Origin: Edaphovirga cremea
GTDB lineage: Bacteria > Pseudomonadota > Gammaproteobacteria > Enterobacterales > Enterobacteriaceae
Length of the DNA: 64,000 nucleotides
Assembly: GCF_003332275.1 (NCBI RefSeq)
Contig: NZ_QOVA01000001.1
Span: 62,001-126,000, forward strand
Direction of reading: 5' to 3'
Shown here: one piece after another, positions 43,982 to 54,243 of the stretch
How the letters are laid out: each line of letters opens with the position of its first letter
How positions within the stretch are numbered: position 1 is the stretch's first letter
Notes under the pieces: model-generated
What the model saw: only the letters and a program-made list of their open reading frames with translations
The model's database searches: none
What the model was told of the DNA's origin: nothing
Made by a program: the position numbers and the translations under genes

Positions 43982-44008
43982 AAAAGGTCGCTTTCGCGGC
44001 CTTTTCCA
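43982..44008 (+). terminator. Rho-independent terminator of ppiD
   Basis: AAAAGGTCGC, loop TTTC, GCGGCCTTTT (one G-T pair), then CC and T-rich sequence. Confidence 0.88.
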
Positions 44009-44086
44009 CATTTTGAATCCCTCAATTGTTGCTTTCCCCGCATTACGGCACTGTAGCCATGCTGTCAAACAAAGGGAGGAAACAGC

Positions 44087-44467
44087 ATGAAAAAATTAGG
44101 AATTAGGTCACTTTCACTCGCATTGGCACTTGGACTTTGCAGCTTACCCGTGATGTTGCAGGCGGCACCCAATGCCGATACCAAAGCACCTGTTTCGCTC
44201 AGTGACTCAAATAAAAAAGTGGAAAAGACACCGCAAAGTGCGCAAGCAACAGAGCAAAGTCAAACGGTGGAAAAGCCCGTGAATATCAATACGGCAACGG
44301 CGGAGGAGTTTGCACAGGGACTGAGTGGGGTTGGACTGAAAAAAGCGGAGGCCATTGTCACCTATCGCGAAGAGTTTGGTCCTTTTACCGACATTGAACA
44401 ATTGCAGGAGGTACCCGGAATCGGTCCTTCCTTGATTGAAAGAAACATGTCACGCCTGAAATTGTGA
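44087..44467 (+). CDS. ybaV: ComEA-like helix-hairpin-helix protein YbaV
   Basis: Exported small protein with a DNA-binding helix-hairpin-helix domain like the competence protein ComEA; its role in E. coli is not established. The 126-residue protein has a signal peptide (to about QAAPNA), a polar Ser/Thr/Gln-rich linker, and a C-terminal HhH pair: VNINTATAEEFAQGLSGVG and IEQLQEVPGIGPSLIERN. GGGAGG precedes the ATG. Confidence 0.92.
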   Translation: MKKLGIRSLSLALALGLCSLPVMLQAAPNADTKAPVSLSDSNKKVEKTPQSAQATEQSQTVEKPVNINTATAEEFAQGLSGVGLKKAEAIVTYREEFGPFTDIEQLQEVPGIGPSLIERNMSRLKL

Positions 44468-44472
44468 TCCGG

Positions 44473-44509
44473 ATCGCGGCTACAGTTTCTGGATTTCTGT
44501 AGTCGCGAT
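44473..44509. terminator. Long hairpin after ybaV
   Basis: ATCGCGGCTACAG pairs with CTGTAGTCGCGAT (13 bp, one G-T pair) around an 11-nt loop, 5 nt after the ybaV stop. No T-run follows; a second, conventional terminator lies at 44541-44569. Confidence 0.6.
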
Positions 44510-44540
44510 GCTCTGCTACGCTAACATGAGAAGTCCGACC

Positions 44541-44569
44541 AGTGCGTCAAAGAACGCACTTTTCTTTTA
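44541..44569 (+). terminator. Rho-independent terminator downstream of ybaV
   Basis: AGTGCGT, loop CAAAGA, ACGCACT, then TTTCTTTTA. Confidence 0.85.
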
Positions 44570-44591
44570 TTAGTCCCGAAATATTTAGAGA

Positions 44592-44651
44592 TGCAGGTAA
44601 CAGCAAGCGAATAACGCGTAATGCCCTGCAACTTCAAGTACGAAGGGGATA
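44592..44651. repeat. Shortened, rearranged copy of the 127-bp palindromic element
   Basis: CCTGCAACTTCAAGTACGAA followed by GGGGATA resembles the reverse complement of the left end of the element at 14678 (about 23 of 28 bases), and GCAGGTAACAGCAAGCGAA nearby resembles its interior as known from related genomes. The copy ends about 20 bp before fadM and lies within its leader. Confidence 0.5.
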
Positions 44652-44671
44652 GACGGAGCAGTCATTCACCT

Positions 44672-45085
44672 ATGCATACCTTAATTAAAGTTCGTGGTTT
44701 TCATATCGATGTTTATCAACATGTTAATAATGCGCGTTATCTCGAATTCCTTGAGGAAGCGCGTTGGGAGTGGTTGGCGCAGTTGAATGGTTTTCGCTGG
44801 ATGCATGAAAATAACATCGCCTTCATCGCAGTGAATATCAATATCAACTATCGCAAGCCTGCTGTGTTGGGCGATATGTTGCGTATAGACAGCACACTGG
44901 ATCGGCTGAATGGTAAAAGTGGTGTCATTAATCAGGTGATAACCCGTATTTCTGATGATGCGCCCGTGGTAGATGCGGCACTGACCTTTGTTTGCATCGA
45001 TCTGAAAACACAAAGAGCATTACCACTAGAAGGAGAGTTGCTGGAAAAACTACAGGAACTGAAACGTCAGGATGAGGCTTCCTGA
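44672..45085 (+). CDS. fadM: Long-chain acyl-CoA thioesterase FadM
   Basis: Hot-dog-fold thioesterase; E. coli FadM (YbaW) cleaves long-chain acyl-CoAs such as 3,5-tetradecadienoyl-CoA during oleate beta-oxidation. The start MHTLIKVRGFHIDVYQHVNN gives 137 residues and the active-site Asp lies in HIDVYQHVNNARYLEFLEEA. The frame is open upstream into repeat DNA; GGAG lies about 15 nt upstream of the ATG, a little far. A FadR/FadM-type operator was not seen. Confidence 0.93.
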   Translation: MHTLIKVRGFHIDVYQHVNNARYLEFLEEARWEWLAQLNGFRWMHENNIAFIAVNININYRKPAVLGDMLRIDSTLDRLNGKSGVINQVITRISDDAPVVDAALTFVCIDLKTQRALPLEGELLEKLQELKRQDEAS

Positions 45086-45150
45086 TATCTTTCTTTGGAG
45101 ACTAACTACCGTCGACGAGATAAATCATTCCACATTCTGTCCTGTTCTTC

Positions 45151-45175
45151 CCCGTCCTGCTAAAAACAGGACGGG
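45151..45175. terminator. Bidirectional hairpin between fadM and queC
   Basis: Perfect 9-bp stem CCCGTCCTG / CAGGACGGG with a 7-nt A-rich loop, between the stops of convergent genes. Confidence 0.75.
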
Positions 45176-45182
45176 CTGCTAA

Positions 45183-45881
45183 TTATCGTAAACCCGTTTT
45201 ATGCTTTAGGCTAAGCATCACCTGTTGCTGATTTTGTTGGTATTGTTGCAGGCCCTTGGCGCGAAGGTGACAGGCGGCACAGGTACCGCATCCATCGCCT
45301 TGAATACCGTTGTAGCAAGTCAGGGTGTCGTGGCGTACTTTATCAAGCTGCTGATAATAATCGGCCAAGGCCCAGGTTTCGGCTTTATTCAGCCACATTA
45401 ATGGTGTCTCGAAGCGAATGTCCCGGGCGATACCAAGCGAAATGGCATGGTTCAGGGCTTTGACAAATTCATCCCGACAATCGGGATAGCCGGAAAAATC
45501 GGTTTCACATACGCCAGTAATGACCGCTTCAGCGTCAATCTGATAGGCATAGATCGCAGCCAGCGTCAGAAAAAGGATATTACGGCCAGGGACAAACGTG
45601 CTTGGAAGTTGACTGGAGGACTCGCTTTCGTAATCAGGCACCGGAATGTTGTCGCGAGTGAGGCTGCTGATGGCAAGCTCGTTAAGCAGGCCGACATCCA
45701 ACACTTTATGGGCTCTGGCACCTAACTCAGCCGACAGCTTTTTCGCGACGTCAATTTCTGCCCGATGACGCTGGCCATAATCAAACGTAATGCAATGCGC
45801 TTCATCATATTGATGAAGCGCCTGGATCAGGCACGTTGTTGAATCTTGCCCACCGCTGAATACGACAACTGCTTTTTTCAT
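45183..45881 (-). CDS. queC: 7-cyano-7-deazaguanine synthase QueC
   Basis: Makes preQ0 from 7-carboxy-7-deazaguanine with ATP and ammonia, supplying Tgt and QueA in this window through QueF. The start [16 protein letters not shown] gives 232 residues. The PP-loop is SGGQDS, and the zinc ligands are Cys189, Cys198, Cys201 and Cys204 ([14 protein letters not shown]). The frame is open upstream but unsupported. No preQ1 riboswitch was seen upstream. Confidence 0.97.
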   Translation of the reverse strand: MKKAVVVFSGGQDSTTCLIQALHQYDEAHCITFDYGQRHRAEIDVAKKLSAELGARAHKVLDVGLLNELAISSLTRDNIPVPDYESESSSQLPSTFVPGRNILFLTLAAIYAYQIDAEAVITGVCETDFSGYPDCRDEFVKALNHAISLGIARDIRFETPLMWLNKAETWALADYYQQLDKVRHDTLTCYNGIQGDGCGTCAACHLRAKGLQQYQQNQQQVMLSLKHKTGLR

Positions 45882-46004
45882 CTGCTTACCTTTATCCGAC
45901 TCGGCTCCCACCTGCTTACAAGCGGACAGGAGAATGAATGCAGACATGGTACTTTTCTTCGCTGCTGTTGGGTAGTCTTGAAGGCAAGCCGCACAATAAG
46001 GTAT

Positions 46005-47705
46005 TTACTCAAGAGGTGGCGGGATCCATGCCTGCGAAAAATCAAACCAGCCCCACGCAGTGAGTTGAACACCGTTAACCCTTGGTGGCGCGCTGACCTG
46101 ATATTGATAATTAAACAGTGGCGTTATCAGACCATTTTGCATCAACCCTTCAAAATAGTGCTGCAGGCTGGCCGAGCGCAGTAAAGCATCTTCAATTTGC
46201 TGTATGTCGAGCAGGGTGGATTGCAGATGCTCCCACGCGCCAGGCGGCAGAATGCCCTGCCATAAAGGATCTTGCCTCAACCAATTTTCCAGTGTGGCTT
46301 CTGGCGCTTCACCGATTAACCTATCACCCAGCAATAAATCTACCGTATCGACCTGTTCTGCCCCCATCCAGAGTTTGCCGGGATGATAAATGATCTCTAA
46401 CTGGCAGCCTTCTGCGGCGAGAAGTTGTTGCAGTGCTTGCGTGACCGCTTCCAGTTCCAGCGGGGGATGGTAAAGCAATGTGAGTTTTTTCGGCAAGGAG
46501 ATGTCGTCAACCTGCTGTTCTGGTATTTGCCAGCCAGGCAACATATCTCGGCTGGGCGTAATGAGGTTGGTGTCAATTGGCAAATTATCCAGTAGACGGG
46601 ATCGCTGGATCAGCATGATCACTTTCTGCGCCTGTTGCTGATTCAACGTCTTACGGCGCAAATTGATGGCCAGATAACAGAATCCCAGGCTGGTACTGCG
46701 GCTGACAGGTTGTGCGAGTGGCAGCTCCTCTTTTCCTCCCAGCGTGATTCTCACCGGATGTTGGCAACTCACGCCAACCGACTGGTTAAAAATCTGCGGG
46801 GTTATCCAATATTCAATCGCTGCCAGATAAGGATGCTGCAAGTGGTAATAGCTATGCTGTTCAAGCCGGATCAGTCTCTCATTGAACGTCATCAAGCGAA
46901 AAGGGCCGCTACCGAGGGTGGCATTGTCTGGATGGGCCATCAGGCAAGTAAAATCAGCCAGACGATGTGCCAGCCAGTAGTCAGGCTCATGCAAATCAAA
47001 TTGCAGGCATAGGGCGTGGGGCAGGGTGATCTGCGCGATGTTACGTAAACAGGCTTCTGTTCTGGGCGCGTCCCTGAGTTGTTGCAGCGTTAGCAATAAT
47101 TGCTGTGCCGTAAGGTCTTCACCATTGTGCCAATGCAATTGGCTGCGCAAGAAGAAACACCAGGTTCTTCCTTCATTCGACAACTGCCAGTGGTGCGCCA
47201 TATCGGGTTGCGGTTCGGGCGAACCGGTCACAAAACGGGTCAGACCGGCAAAAAGCGAATGAACCAAGTGTTGTTCGGCCCTGCCGGTAATGGTCTGGGG
47301 ATTAAGGGTTTCAAGCGGACGATAATAGGGGATTCGCAACGTTGGGCTGTCAGCGTGCCATTGCCCGCCCATGTGGGGGGAAAGCAGTGTTTGCAGGTGC
47401 GCAGAATCAAGTTGGGTCAACTCCAGCGCTGCCGAATGGTCGCCTGACTTAAGCAATTGTTGTAAAAAGTTTTTGCGCAACTCTTCTGGAGTAATGAGGC
47501 ACTCAAGCACTGCTCGTTTGGAACGGCCGGGTTGGGATTGCCAGCGCACCCACCCCTCAAGCTGTAGTTGTTGCACCAGCGTGCGGGCATGCCGTTCACT
47601 ACAGATAAATATTTTCGCCAGCTCCGCGACGGTAAGCGTCACTTCATGGGCACCTGTCGATTGATACAAGCGCTGATATTGTTTTAATCGATTCAAAATA
47701 CGCAT
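46005..47705 (-). CDS. ybaE: SgrR-family transcriptional regulator YbaE
   Basis: A 566-residue protein with an N-terminal winged-helix domain (about 1-110; LTVAELAKIFICSERHARTLV is the likely recognition region) and a C-terminal solute-binding-protein-like domain related to extracellular family 5 proteins (FAGLTRFVTGSPEPQPDMAHHW). SgrR of E. coli has the same layout and senses glucose-phosphate stress; the YbaE ligand is not known. It lacks a signal peptide, so it is cytoplasmic. Divergent from cof. Confidence 0.88.
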   Translation of the reverse strand: MRILNRLKQYQRLYQSTGAHEVTLTVAELAKIFICSERHARTLVQQLQLEGWVRWQSQPGRSKRAVLECLITPEELRKNFLQQLLKSGDHSAALELTQLDSAHLQTLLSPHMGGQWHADSPTLRIPYYRPLETLNPQTITGRAEQHLVHSLFAGLTRFVTGSPEPQPDMAHHWQLSNEGRTWCFFLRSQLHWHNGEDLTAQQLLLTLQQLRDAPRTEACLRNIAQITLPHALCLQFDLHEPDYWLAHRLADFTCLMAHPDNATLGSGPFRLMTFNERLIRLEQHSYYHLQHPYLAAIEYWITPQIFNQSVGVSCQHPVRITLGGKEELPLAQPVSRSTSLGFCYLAINLRRKTLNQQQAQKVIMLIQRSRLLDNLPIDTNLITPSRDMLPGWQIPEQQVDDISLPKKLTLLYHPPLELEAVTQALQQLLAAEGCQLEIIYHPGKLWMGAEQVDTVDLLLGDRLIGEAPEATLENWLRQDPLWQGILPPGAWEHLQSTLLDIQQIEDALLRSASLQHYFEGLMQNGLITPLFNYQYQVSAPPRVNGVQLTAWGWFDFSQAWIPPPLE

Positions 47706-47809
47706 GAGCTAAACCCGGCACTGTTTTTATAAAGTGTTCACTATTAGTTCCGTAAATACCACGCCATACTGACATCTCTGCTGTGAAGATCACATTCCAA
47801 GGGGTTCTG

Positions 47810-48631
47810 ATGGTTCGTTTAGCCGCATTCGATATGGATGGCACATTATTGATGCCTGACCACCAGATAGGACAACTGTCTTTGGAGACACTGTTTCAGC
47901 TCAATAATCATGGTGTGATACTGACATTCGCGACGGGTCGTCATTATATTGAAATGAAAAGCGTTCTGGCCCGAGCTGGTTTGCAAGGGCATTTGATTAC
48001 CGGGAATGGTACGCAAATTCATGATATGGAAGGTAATAAATTGCAGGGTGTCGATTTGCCACCCGATGTTGCTTACCACGTTCTGCACAGCCATTGGGAT
48101 ACTCACGCCAGCATGCATGCGTTCCGGGAAGAGGGATGGTTTACTGCGTATGATCAACCTCGTATGTTACTTGCCCATAAGTTCAGCGGTTTTCATTACC
48201 AACTGACCGACCTTCGAACCTTACCTGCCTTCGGTAATAACAAAGTCTGCTTCTGTGGCGCTTATGACGATCTGTTGCGGTTGAAAATCCAGTTGGAAGA
48301 GCAATTTACCGGTCAGGTGGATTTCTGTTTTTCTGCGGCGGATTGCTTGGAGGTTCTGCCGCTGGGGTGTAACAAAGGTTCTGCGCTGGCGATTTTAAGC
48401 GAACACCTCGGCGTGACATTGGCGCAGTGCATGGCATTTGGTGATGCAATGAATGACAAAGAGATGTTGGAGAGCGTGGGACAGGGTTTGGTTATGGGGA
48501 ATGCACTGTCGGAATTGAAAAATCAACTGCCACATCTTCCGGTTATCGGCCCTTGCAGTAAGCAGGCCGTAGCCCACTATTTACAACATTGGCTGCATTC
48601 ACCTCACCTCAGTTATTCCCCCGAATACTGA
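47810..48631 (+). CDS. cof: HMP-PP phosphatase Cof (HAD superfamily)
   Basis: Hydrolyses 4-amino-2-methyl-5-hydroxymethylpyrimidine pyrophosphate, a thiamine precursor, and pyridoxal phosphate. The ATG at 47810 with AAGGGG upstream gives 273 residues beginning [22 protein letters not shown] motif I is DMDGT; the C2-cap fold continues to motif [14 protein letters not shown]. An in-frame ATG at 47783 lacks a good ribosome-binding site. Confidence 0.95.
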   Translation: MVRLAAFDMDGTLLMPDHQIGQLSLETLFQLNNHGVILTFATGRHYIEMKSVLARAGLQGHLITGNGTQIHDMEGNKLQGVDLPPDVAYHVLHSHWDTHASMHAFREEGWFTAYDQPRMLLAHKFSGFHYQLTDLRTLPAFGNNKVCFCGAYDDLLRLKIQLEEQFTGQVDFCFSAADCLEVLPLGCNKGSALAILSEHLGVTLAQCMAFGDAMNDKEMLESVGQGLVMGNALSELKNQLPHLPVIGPCSKQAVAHYLQHWLHSPHLSYSPEY

Positions 48632-48648
48632 GGTCTTCTTGCTGGCCG

Positions 48649-48677
48649 GCCGGATACTCACTATCCGGCTTTTTTTG
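48649..48677. terminator. Terminator between cof and the cysteine desulfidase-like gene
   Basis: GCCGGATA, loop CTCAC, TATCCGGC, then TTTTTTT on the plus strand. It serves cof and may also block transcripts from the right. Confidence 0.9.
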
Positions 48678-48687
48678 GCCTGTCATA

Positions 48688-49728
48688 TTATATTCCGCTC
48701 AGCGCTGCCTCAAAGGAGGACAGATCGCCAATGTTATTGGCAACCCATTGTGGATCGTAATAGGTGTCGAGATAGCGTTCTCCGCTGTCACACAGCAAGG
48801 TGACAATGGAACCCTGCTCGCCTGCATCCCTCATTTTAATCGCCAGTTGCAGTGCGCCCCACACGTTGGTACCGGTAGAAGCCCCGACTTTGCGTCCCAG
48901 TTTTTTCTCCAGCCAATGAATCGTCGCTATGCTTGCTGCGTCAGGCACTTGCATCATGCTGTCGATCACCTCAGGGATAAAAGACGGCTCCGCGCGCGGA
49001 CGCCCAATTCCCTCAATGCGGCTACCACATTGGCCCGTTATCGAACGGTCTTTTTGCTGAAAGCAGGGGTAAAACACCGAGTTTTCAGGATCAACTACCA
49101 TGAGTTCGGTTGGATGGCCTTTATAGCGAATGTAGCGGCCCAATGTGGCCGATGTGCCGCCAGTTCCTGCGCTCATCACCAGATAGCGCGGTATAGGGAA
49201 AGGTTCCCGTTCCATCTGTCGGAAAATACTGTCAGCGATATTATTGTTTCCGCGCCAGTCAGTTGCGCGCTCAGCATAGGTAAACTGATCCATATAGTGG
49301 CCGTGCAGTTCTTTGGCCAATTGTTCCGAGGCGGCATAAATTTGCCCTGACTGTTCGACAAAGTGGCAGCGACCGCCGTAAAACTCGATTTGTTCTATTT
49401 TTCGCCGGGCGGTGCAGGTAGGCATAACTGCGATGAAGGGCAGGCCAATCATGCGCGCGAAATAGGCTTCCGAAATAGCGGTGCTGCCGGAAGATGCCTC
49501 GATAATGGTGGTGCCCTCTTTAATCCAGCCATTGCACAGACCGTAAAGAAACAGCGAACGGGCCAGTCGGTGTTTGAGGCTGCCGGTAGGATGGGTGCTT
49601 TCATCTTTCAGATAGAGGGAAATCCCTGGAAAATCCGACAGCGCCAAACGCATGAGATGGGTATCCGCCGAACGCTGATAGTCGGCTTCGATTTCATTGA
49701 TGGCACGAGTAACCCAAGAATTGGTCAT
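48688..49728 (-). CDS. PLP-dependent cysteine synthase-family protein, probable L-cysteine desulfidase
   Basis: Fold-type II PLP enzyme of the cysteine synthase/cystathionine beta-synthase family. The 346-residue protein has the Schiff-base Lys52 in [11 protein letters not shown], the [13 protein letters not shown] substrate loop and the PLP-phosphate loop [12 protein letters not shown]. It is divergent from decR, whose product in E. coli controls cysteine detoxification. In Pantoea ananatis a cysteine-inducible desulfidase (CcdA) next to an Lrp-type regulator (CcdR) has been described, as I recall it, and this pair looks like its counterpart. A biosynthetic cysteine synthase is the main alternative. 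Confidence 0.75.
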   Translation of the reverse strand: MTNSWVTRAINEIEADYQRSADTHLMRLALSDFPGISLYLKDESTHPTGSLKHRLARSLFLYGLCNGWIKEGTTIIEASSGSTAISEAYFARMIGLPFIAVMPTCTARRKIEQIEFYGGRCHFVEQSGQIYAASEQLAKELHGHYMDQFTYAERATDWRGNNNIADSIFRQMEREPFPIPRYLVMSAGTGGTSATLGRYIRYKGHPTELMVVDPENSVFYPCFQQKDRSITGQCGSRIEGIGRPRAEPSFIPEVIDSMMQVPDAASIATIHWLEKKLGRKVGASTGTNVWGALQLAIKMRDAGEQGSIVTLLCDSGERYLDTYYDPQWVANNIGDLSSFEAALSGI

Positions 49729-49822
49729 AAAACATCCCCGAAGGAAAAGTGATTTCTATGAACCAGCATAACGGGAATTGAAGAAAAAAAGATTGCCATT
49801 TCCTCTTCATGATCGCCTAATA

Positions 49823-49839
49823 AGAGAAATATTTTCTCT
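49823..49839. promoter_or_regulatory. Candidate DecR operator between the divergent pair
   Basis: AGAGAAA-TAT-TTTCTCT, an inverted repeat of 7-bp arms centred about 20 bp upstream of the decR start and 100 bp upstream of the desulfidase-like gene. Lrp-family regulators bind such A+T-rich symmetric sites. Assignment to DecR is by position only. Confidence 0.5.
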
Positions 49840-49850
49840 AAAAGAACGCT

Positions 49851-50312
49851 ATGTTAGATAAAACCGACCGGAAACTGCTTTGCTTGTTACAGCAGGACTG
49901 CACATTATCGCTTCAAGTGTTGGCCGAGGCGGTTAATCTGACGTCTACACCGTGCTGGAAACGGCTAAAACGCCTGGAAGATGAAGGGTTCATCAGGGGG
50001 CGGGTCGCGCTTCTGGACCACGAAAAATTGGGGCTGTCGCTGACCGCTTTTGTGATGATAAAAACACAGCAGCATAACAGCGATTGGTATCAACGATTCG
50101 TCAAACAGACCAAGGATATGCCCGAGGTTCTGGCATTTTACCGCATGGCGGGTGAATTCGACTATTTGATGCAGGTGCGCGTCGCTGATATGAAAAGTTA
50201 TGACGGATTTTATAAGCGTCTGGTCAATGCCGTTCCGGGGCTGATTGACGTGACATCCAGCTTTGCGATGGAAGAGATCAAATACACCACGATTTTACCC
50301 GTACCTGAGTAA
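49851..50312 (+). CDS. decR: Lrp/AsnC-family transcriptional regulator DecR
   Basis: DecR (YbaO) activates the yhaOM cysteine detoxification operon in E. coli in response to cysteine. The 153-residue protein has an N-terminal helix-turn-helix ([18 protein letters not shown] ... [16 protein letters not shown]) and a C-terminal RAM ligand domain ([20 protein letters not shown]). Divergent from the desulfidase-like gene, which it may regulate here instead of yhaOM. Followed 89 bp later by mdlA. Confidence 0.9.
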   Translation: MLDKTDRKLLCLLQQDCTLSLQVLAEAVNLTSTPCWKRLKRLEDEGFIRGRVALLDHEKLGLSLTAFVMIKTQQHNSDWYQRFVKQTKDMPEVLAFYRMAGEFDYLMQVRVADMKSYDGFYKRLVNAVPGLIDVTSSFAMEEIKYTTILPVPE

Positions 50313-50401
50313 AAGTTTCATTAAATCCGCATTTAACGATGTTATTCTATCGCCAAAGTCTGTCGAAACAGCCCAATAAATCCAACTAGGAATCAAACTG
50401 C

Positions 50402-52177
50402 GTGAGATTGTTTGCCCAATTAGGCTGGTACTTCCGCCGGGAATGGCGTCGTTATCTCGGAGCGGTGGCCTTGCTGATTATCATAGCCATACTACAGCTC
50501 TTACCGCCAAAACTGGTGGGTGTGATTGTTGACGGTATTACTGAGAAACAGATGACGGCCTCTGGGGTGTTGGCCTGGATTGGCGTGATACTGGTCACCG
50601 GGATTATCGTTTATCTGCTGCGTTATTTATGGCGCGTGATGCTCTTTGGGGCGTCCTATCAACTGGCCGTTGAACTGCGGGAAAGTTTTTACCGTCAGTT
50701 AAGTCGCCAGCATCCTGCCTTTTACTTGCGTCACCGGACGGGTGATTTGATTGCGCGGGCAACCAATGACGTTGACCGGGTGGTATTTGCTGCGGGTGAA
50801 GGCGTGCTCACGCTGGTGGATTCACTGGTGATGGGCTGCGCGGTGCTTATTGTGATGAGTACGCAGATTAGTTGGCAATTGACGCTGTTGTCACTGGTGC
50901 CGATGCCGATTATGGCAATAGTGATCAAACACTATGGCGATCAACTTCATCAGCGGTTTAAATCGGCACAGGCGGCCTTTTCCTCGCTGAATGATCAGGC
51001 ACAGGAGAGTTTGACCAGCATCCGCATGATCAAAGCCTTTGGGCTTGAGGATCACCAATCCAATCAATTTGCTGATGTCGCCGCCGATGCGGGGGCGAAA
51101 AACATGCGTGTGGCCCGTGTTGATGCCCGGTTTGATCCCACGATTTATATCGCGATTGGGATGGCCAATCTGCTGGCTATTGGCGGCGGGGGCTGGATGG
51201 TGGTAAATGGCCTGCTGACGCTTGGTCAACTCACCAGTTTTGTCATGTATTTGGGTCTGATGATTTGGCCGATGCTGGCATTGGCGTGGATGTTCAATAT
51301 TGTTGAGCGCGGAAGTGCCGCTTATGGCCGCATCCGCAGCCTGCTGGATGAAGCTCCCTCGGTCGTCGACGGCGAAATTGAACTCCCGGCTGGGCGTGCC
51401 ACGCTTGACGTCAATATTGTCAACTTCCATTACCCTGAAAATTCACAGCCAGCATTGCATGATGTGCATTTTTCGCTGGCACCGGGACAAATGTTGGGGT
51501 TATGTGGACCGACTGGAGCCGGGAAAAGTACGCTGTTGACGTTGATACAGCGGCAATTCGATGTGACGGAAGGAGAACTGTGCTATCACCAGCTCCCTTT
51601 GGTCTCGATCCGCCTTGATGACTGGCGTAGCCGTATTGCGGTAGTCAGTCAGACACCTTTTCTGTTTTCAGATACCGTGGCGCAGAATATTGCACTGGGC
51701 AATCCGGATGCTACGCAGGAACAGATTGAAAATGCGGCTAAATTGGCCAGTGTTCATGAAGATATCCTGCGCCTGCCGCAGGGTTACGACACCGAAGTTG
51801 GGGAGCGCGGCGTGATGTTGTCGGGTGGACAGAAACAGCGAATCTCGATTGCCCGCGCACTGTTGCTGGATGCTGAAATCCTGATTCTTGATGATGCGTT
51901 GTCCGCCGTCGATGGACGAACCGAGCATAACATTTTGCATAACCTGCGCCAGTGGGGAGAGCATCGTACCGTGATTATCAGTGCGCACCGTTTGTCAGCG
52001 TTGACCGAAGCCAGCGAAGTCCTGGTGTTCAACCACGGAACGGTTACCCAGCGCGGTCAGCATGAAAAACTGAGTACGGAGCCGGGGTGGTATCGGGATA
52101 TGTATCGCTATCAGCAATTGGAAGCCGCGCTGGATGAGCCTGAACCGGAATCGTTGGAGATCATAACGAATGCGTAA
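50402..52177 (+). CDS. mdlA: Multidrug ABC exporter half-transporter MdlA
   Basis: Type I ABC exporter half with an N-terminal six-helix membrane domain and C-terminal ATPase; probably pairs with MdlB. Substrate unknown. A GTG start (AGGAA 9 nt upstream) gives 591 residues starting [20 protein letters not shown]. Walker [10 protein letters not shown], signature LSGGQKQR, Walker [11 protein letters not shown] and H-loop ISAHRL are all canonical. Its last 8 bp overlap mdlB. Confidence 0.95.
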   Translation: MRLFAQLGWYFRREWRRYLGAVALLIIIAILQLLPPKLVGVIVDGITEKQMTASGVLAWIGVILVTGIIVYLLRYLWRVMLFGASYQLAVELRESFYRQLSRQHPAFYLRHRTGDLIARATNDVDRVVFAAGEGVLTLVDSLVMGCAVLIVMSTQISWQLTLLSLVPMPIMAIVIKHYGDQLHQRFKSAQAAFSSLNDQAQESLTSIRMIKAFGLEDHQSNQFADVAADAGAKNMRVARVDARFDPTIYIAIGMANLLAIGGGGWMVVNGLLTLGQLTSFVMYLGLMIWPMLALAWMFNIVERGSAAYGRIRSLLDEAPSVVDGEIELPAGRATLDVNIVNFHYPENSQPALHDVHFSLAPGQMLGLCGPTGAGKSTLLTLIQRQFDVTEGELCYHQLPLVSIRLDDWRSRIAVVSQTPFLFSDTVAQNIALGNPDATQEQIENAAKLASVHEDILRLPQGYDTEVGERGVMLSGGQKQRISIARALLLDAEILILDDALSAVDGRTEHNILHNLRQWGEHRTVIISAHRLSALTEASEVLVFNHGTVTQRGQHEKLSTEPGWYRDMYRYQQLEAALDEPEPESLEIITNA

Positions 52178-53963
52178 AATCCAACAAAGCTGGCCTACGC
52201 TGAAACGTTTGTTGGCCTATGGCTCGCCGTATCGCAAGCCCTTGATCCTGGCCATAATTATGTTATGGGTTGCCGCCGCAGCGGAGGTTTGTGGGCCTAT
52301 TCTGGTGAGTTATTTTATCGATCATGTTGTCGCCAAAGGGGAGTTACCGCTGGGTATTGTTACCCTTCTGGCCACTGGCTTTCTTCTGCTGCAATTGCTG
52401 GCGGCCTCTCTGCACTATTTTCAGGCACTTTTATTCAATCGTGCAGCGGTTGGCGTGGTACAAAATCTGCGTATTGATGTCATGGACGCGGCGTTACGCC
52501 AGCCACTGAGCGAGTTCGATATCCAACCCGTCGGCCAGCTCATTTCCCGGGTAACCAATGATACCGAGGTGATCAGGGATCTTTATGTCACCGTGGTTTC
52601 TACGGTATTGCGCAGCGTGGCGCTGATTGGCGCGATGCTGGTGGCGATGTACAGCCTCGACTGGCGGATGGCTACCATCGCTATCTGTATTTTCCCGGCG
52701 GTATTTCTGGTTATGGCGATTTATCAGCGCTATAGCACGCCGATTGTCCGCCGTGTGCGCAGCTATCTGGCCGACATTAATGATGGTTTCAACGAGATAA
52801 TCAACGGAATGGGCGTGATCCAGCAATTCCGTCAGCAGTCGCGTTTTGGCAAGCGGATGAGCAATGCCAGTTGGTCTCACTATAACGCGCGTATGCAAAC
52901 GCTGCGGCTGGAGGGTTTTCTGTTGAGACCTTTGCTCAGCCTGTTTTCGACAATGGTGCTGTGTGGATTGCTGATGCTGTTTGGTTTCAGCGCAGTAGGG
53001 TCAATTGGGGTCGGGGTGCTTTACGCCTTCATCAATTATCTTGGCAGACTCAACGAGCCGCTGGTGGAACTGATGTCGCAGCAGTCGATTCTGCAACAGG
53101 CGCTCGTCGCTGGGGAACGCATTTTTGAGCTGATGGATCGCGTCCAGCAACAGTATGGCGGTGATGACCGTCCGCTGACCAGCGGATGCATTGATGTCGA
53201 TGATGTAAGCTTTGCATACCGCGCCGATAAAAAAGTACTGCAAAATATCTCGCTGACCGTTCCTTCCCGCGGTTTTGTCGCGTTGGTGGGGCACACCGGT
53301 AGCGGGAAAAGTACGCTGGCAAATCTGTTGATGGGATATTACCCCTTGAGTCAGGGGCAGATCCGTTTGGATGGCCGTCCGCTGGCGAGTTTGTCCCACT
53401 GGGTTCTGCGTCAGGGCGTGGCGATGGTTCAGCAAGATCCTGTGGTTCTCGCTGAATCAGTGTATGCCAACGTGACGCTGGGACGGCAGATTGAAGAGCA
53501 GGGAGTCTGGCGTGCGCTGGAGACGGTGCAACTGGCTGAACTGGTTCGTAATTTCCCTGAAGGTATTCATACGCGACTGGGTGAGCAGGGGAATAATCTC
53601 TCGGTAGGGCAGAAGCAACTGCTGGCGATGGCGCGGGTATTGGTTCAGGCTCCACAGATTTTGATTCTTGATGAGGCCACTGCCAATATCGATTCTGGTA
53701 CGGAGCAGGCTATCCAGCGCGCGTTGCAGGCAATTCGCCAACGCACAACGCTGGTCGTGATCGCCCACCGTTTATCGACGATTGTGGATGCCGACACTAT
53801 TTTGGTGTTACATCGTGGGCAGGCGGTAGAAAAGGGTTCCCATACCCAGTTGCTGGCACAGCAAGGTCGTTATTATCAGATGTTCCAGTTGCAGCAAGTC
53901 GGTGACGAATTGGCTGCCGGGCAAACGGAAAATCCTATGCTGATTCAAGAGCCTGCCAACTGA
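52170..53963 (+). CDS. mdlB: Multidrug ABC exporter half-transporter MdlB
   Basis: Second half of the MdlAB heterodimer. The 597-residue protein has six helices, Walker [10 protein letters not shown], a degenerate signature LSVGQKQL (Val in place of the first Gly), Walker [11 protein letters not shown] and H-loop IAHRL. The paired consensus and degenerate signatures of MdlA and MdlB fit a heterodimeric exporter. Translationally coupled to mdlA. Confidence 0.95.
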   Translation: MRKIQQSWPTLKRLLAYGSPYRKPLILAIIMLWVAAAAEVCGPILVSYFIDHVVAKGELPLGIVTLLATGFLLLQLLAASLHYFQALLFNRAAVGVVQNLRIDVMDAALRQPLSEFDIQPVGQLISRVTNDTEVIRDLYVTVVSTVLRSVALIGAMLVAMYSLDWRMATIAICIFPAVFLVMAIYQRYSTPIVRRVRSYLADINDGFNEIINGMGVIQQFRQQSRFGKRMSNASWSHYNARMQTLRLEGFLLRPLLSLFSTMVLCGLLMLFGFSAVGSIGVGVLYAFINYLGRLNEPLVELMSQQSILQQALVAGERIFELMDRVQQQYGGDDRPLTSGCIDVDDVSFAYRADKKVLQNISLTVPSRGFVALVGHTGSGKSTLANLLMGYYPLSQGQIRLDGRPLASLSHWVLRQGVAMVQQDPVVLAESVYANVTLGRQIEEQGVWRALETVQLAELVRNFPEGIHTRLGEQGNNLSVGQKQLLAMARVLVQAPQILILDEATANIDSGTEQAIQRALQAIRQRTTLVVIAHRLSTIVDADTILVLHRGQAVEKGSHTQLLAQQGRYYQMFQLQQVGDELAAGQTENPMLIQEPAN

Positions 53964-53978
53964 TTTACCTGCTAACTG

Positions 53979-54004
53979 AAAGCCGTGCCTTGGTACGGCT
54001 TTTC
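53979..54004 (+). terminator. Terminator of mdlAB
   Basis: AAAGCCGT, loop GCCTTGGT, ACGGCTTT, followed by T; 16 nt past the mdlB stop. Confidence 0.85.
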
Positions 54005-54043
54005 ACATTTTAGCTGTTCATAACTTCACTCCTCTCCCCCTTC

Positions 54044-54060
54044 GCACCATTTTCTGGCAA
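54044..54060. promoter_or_regulatory. Weak NtrC-like site
   Basis: GCACCA and TGGCAA around a 5-bp spacer resemble NtrC half-sites GCACCA/TGGTGC. The right half is degenerate. Confidence 0.4.
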
Positions 54061-54103
54061 TCACCCCTTCGTTTATCCGGGTTCTGCCCTCACAAAAGGC
54101 GTA

Positions 54104-54122
54104 TTGCACTGTTTTTGTGCAA
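54104..54122. promoter_or_regulatory. NtrC enhancer-like site
   Basis: TTGCAC-TGTTTTT-GTGCAA is a perfect 6-bp inverted repeat with a 7-bp spacer, matching the TGCAC/GTGCA halves of the NtrC consensus, about 120 bp upstream of the sigma-54 promoter. Confidence 0.75.
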
Positions 54123-54227
54123 CGCGGCCTTTCTCTATGCTCAGAAACCGCGGTTCGGGATTTACAGAGTACTCCGTAAGTCGCGCCACGCGCCGTAATT
54201 CCATGAATTTGAGTCTGAAAAAATTTC

Positions 54228-54243
54228 TGGCACAGCCTTTGCT
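54228..54243 (+). promoter_or_regulatory. Sigma-54 promoter of glnK-amtB
   Basis: TGGCAC-AGCCT-TTGCT matches the RpoN consensus TGGCACRNNNNTTGCW in every defined base (-24 GG and -12 GC). It lies about 65 bp upstream of glnK. Confidence 0.93.
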
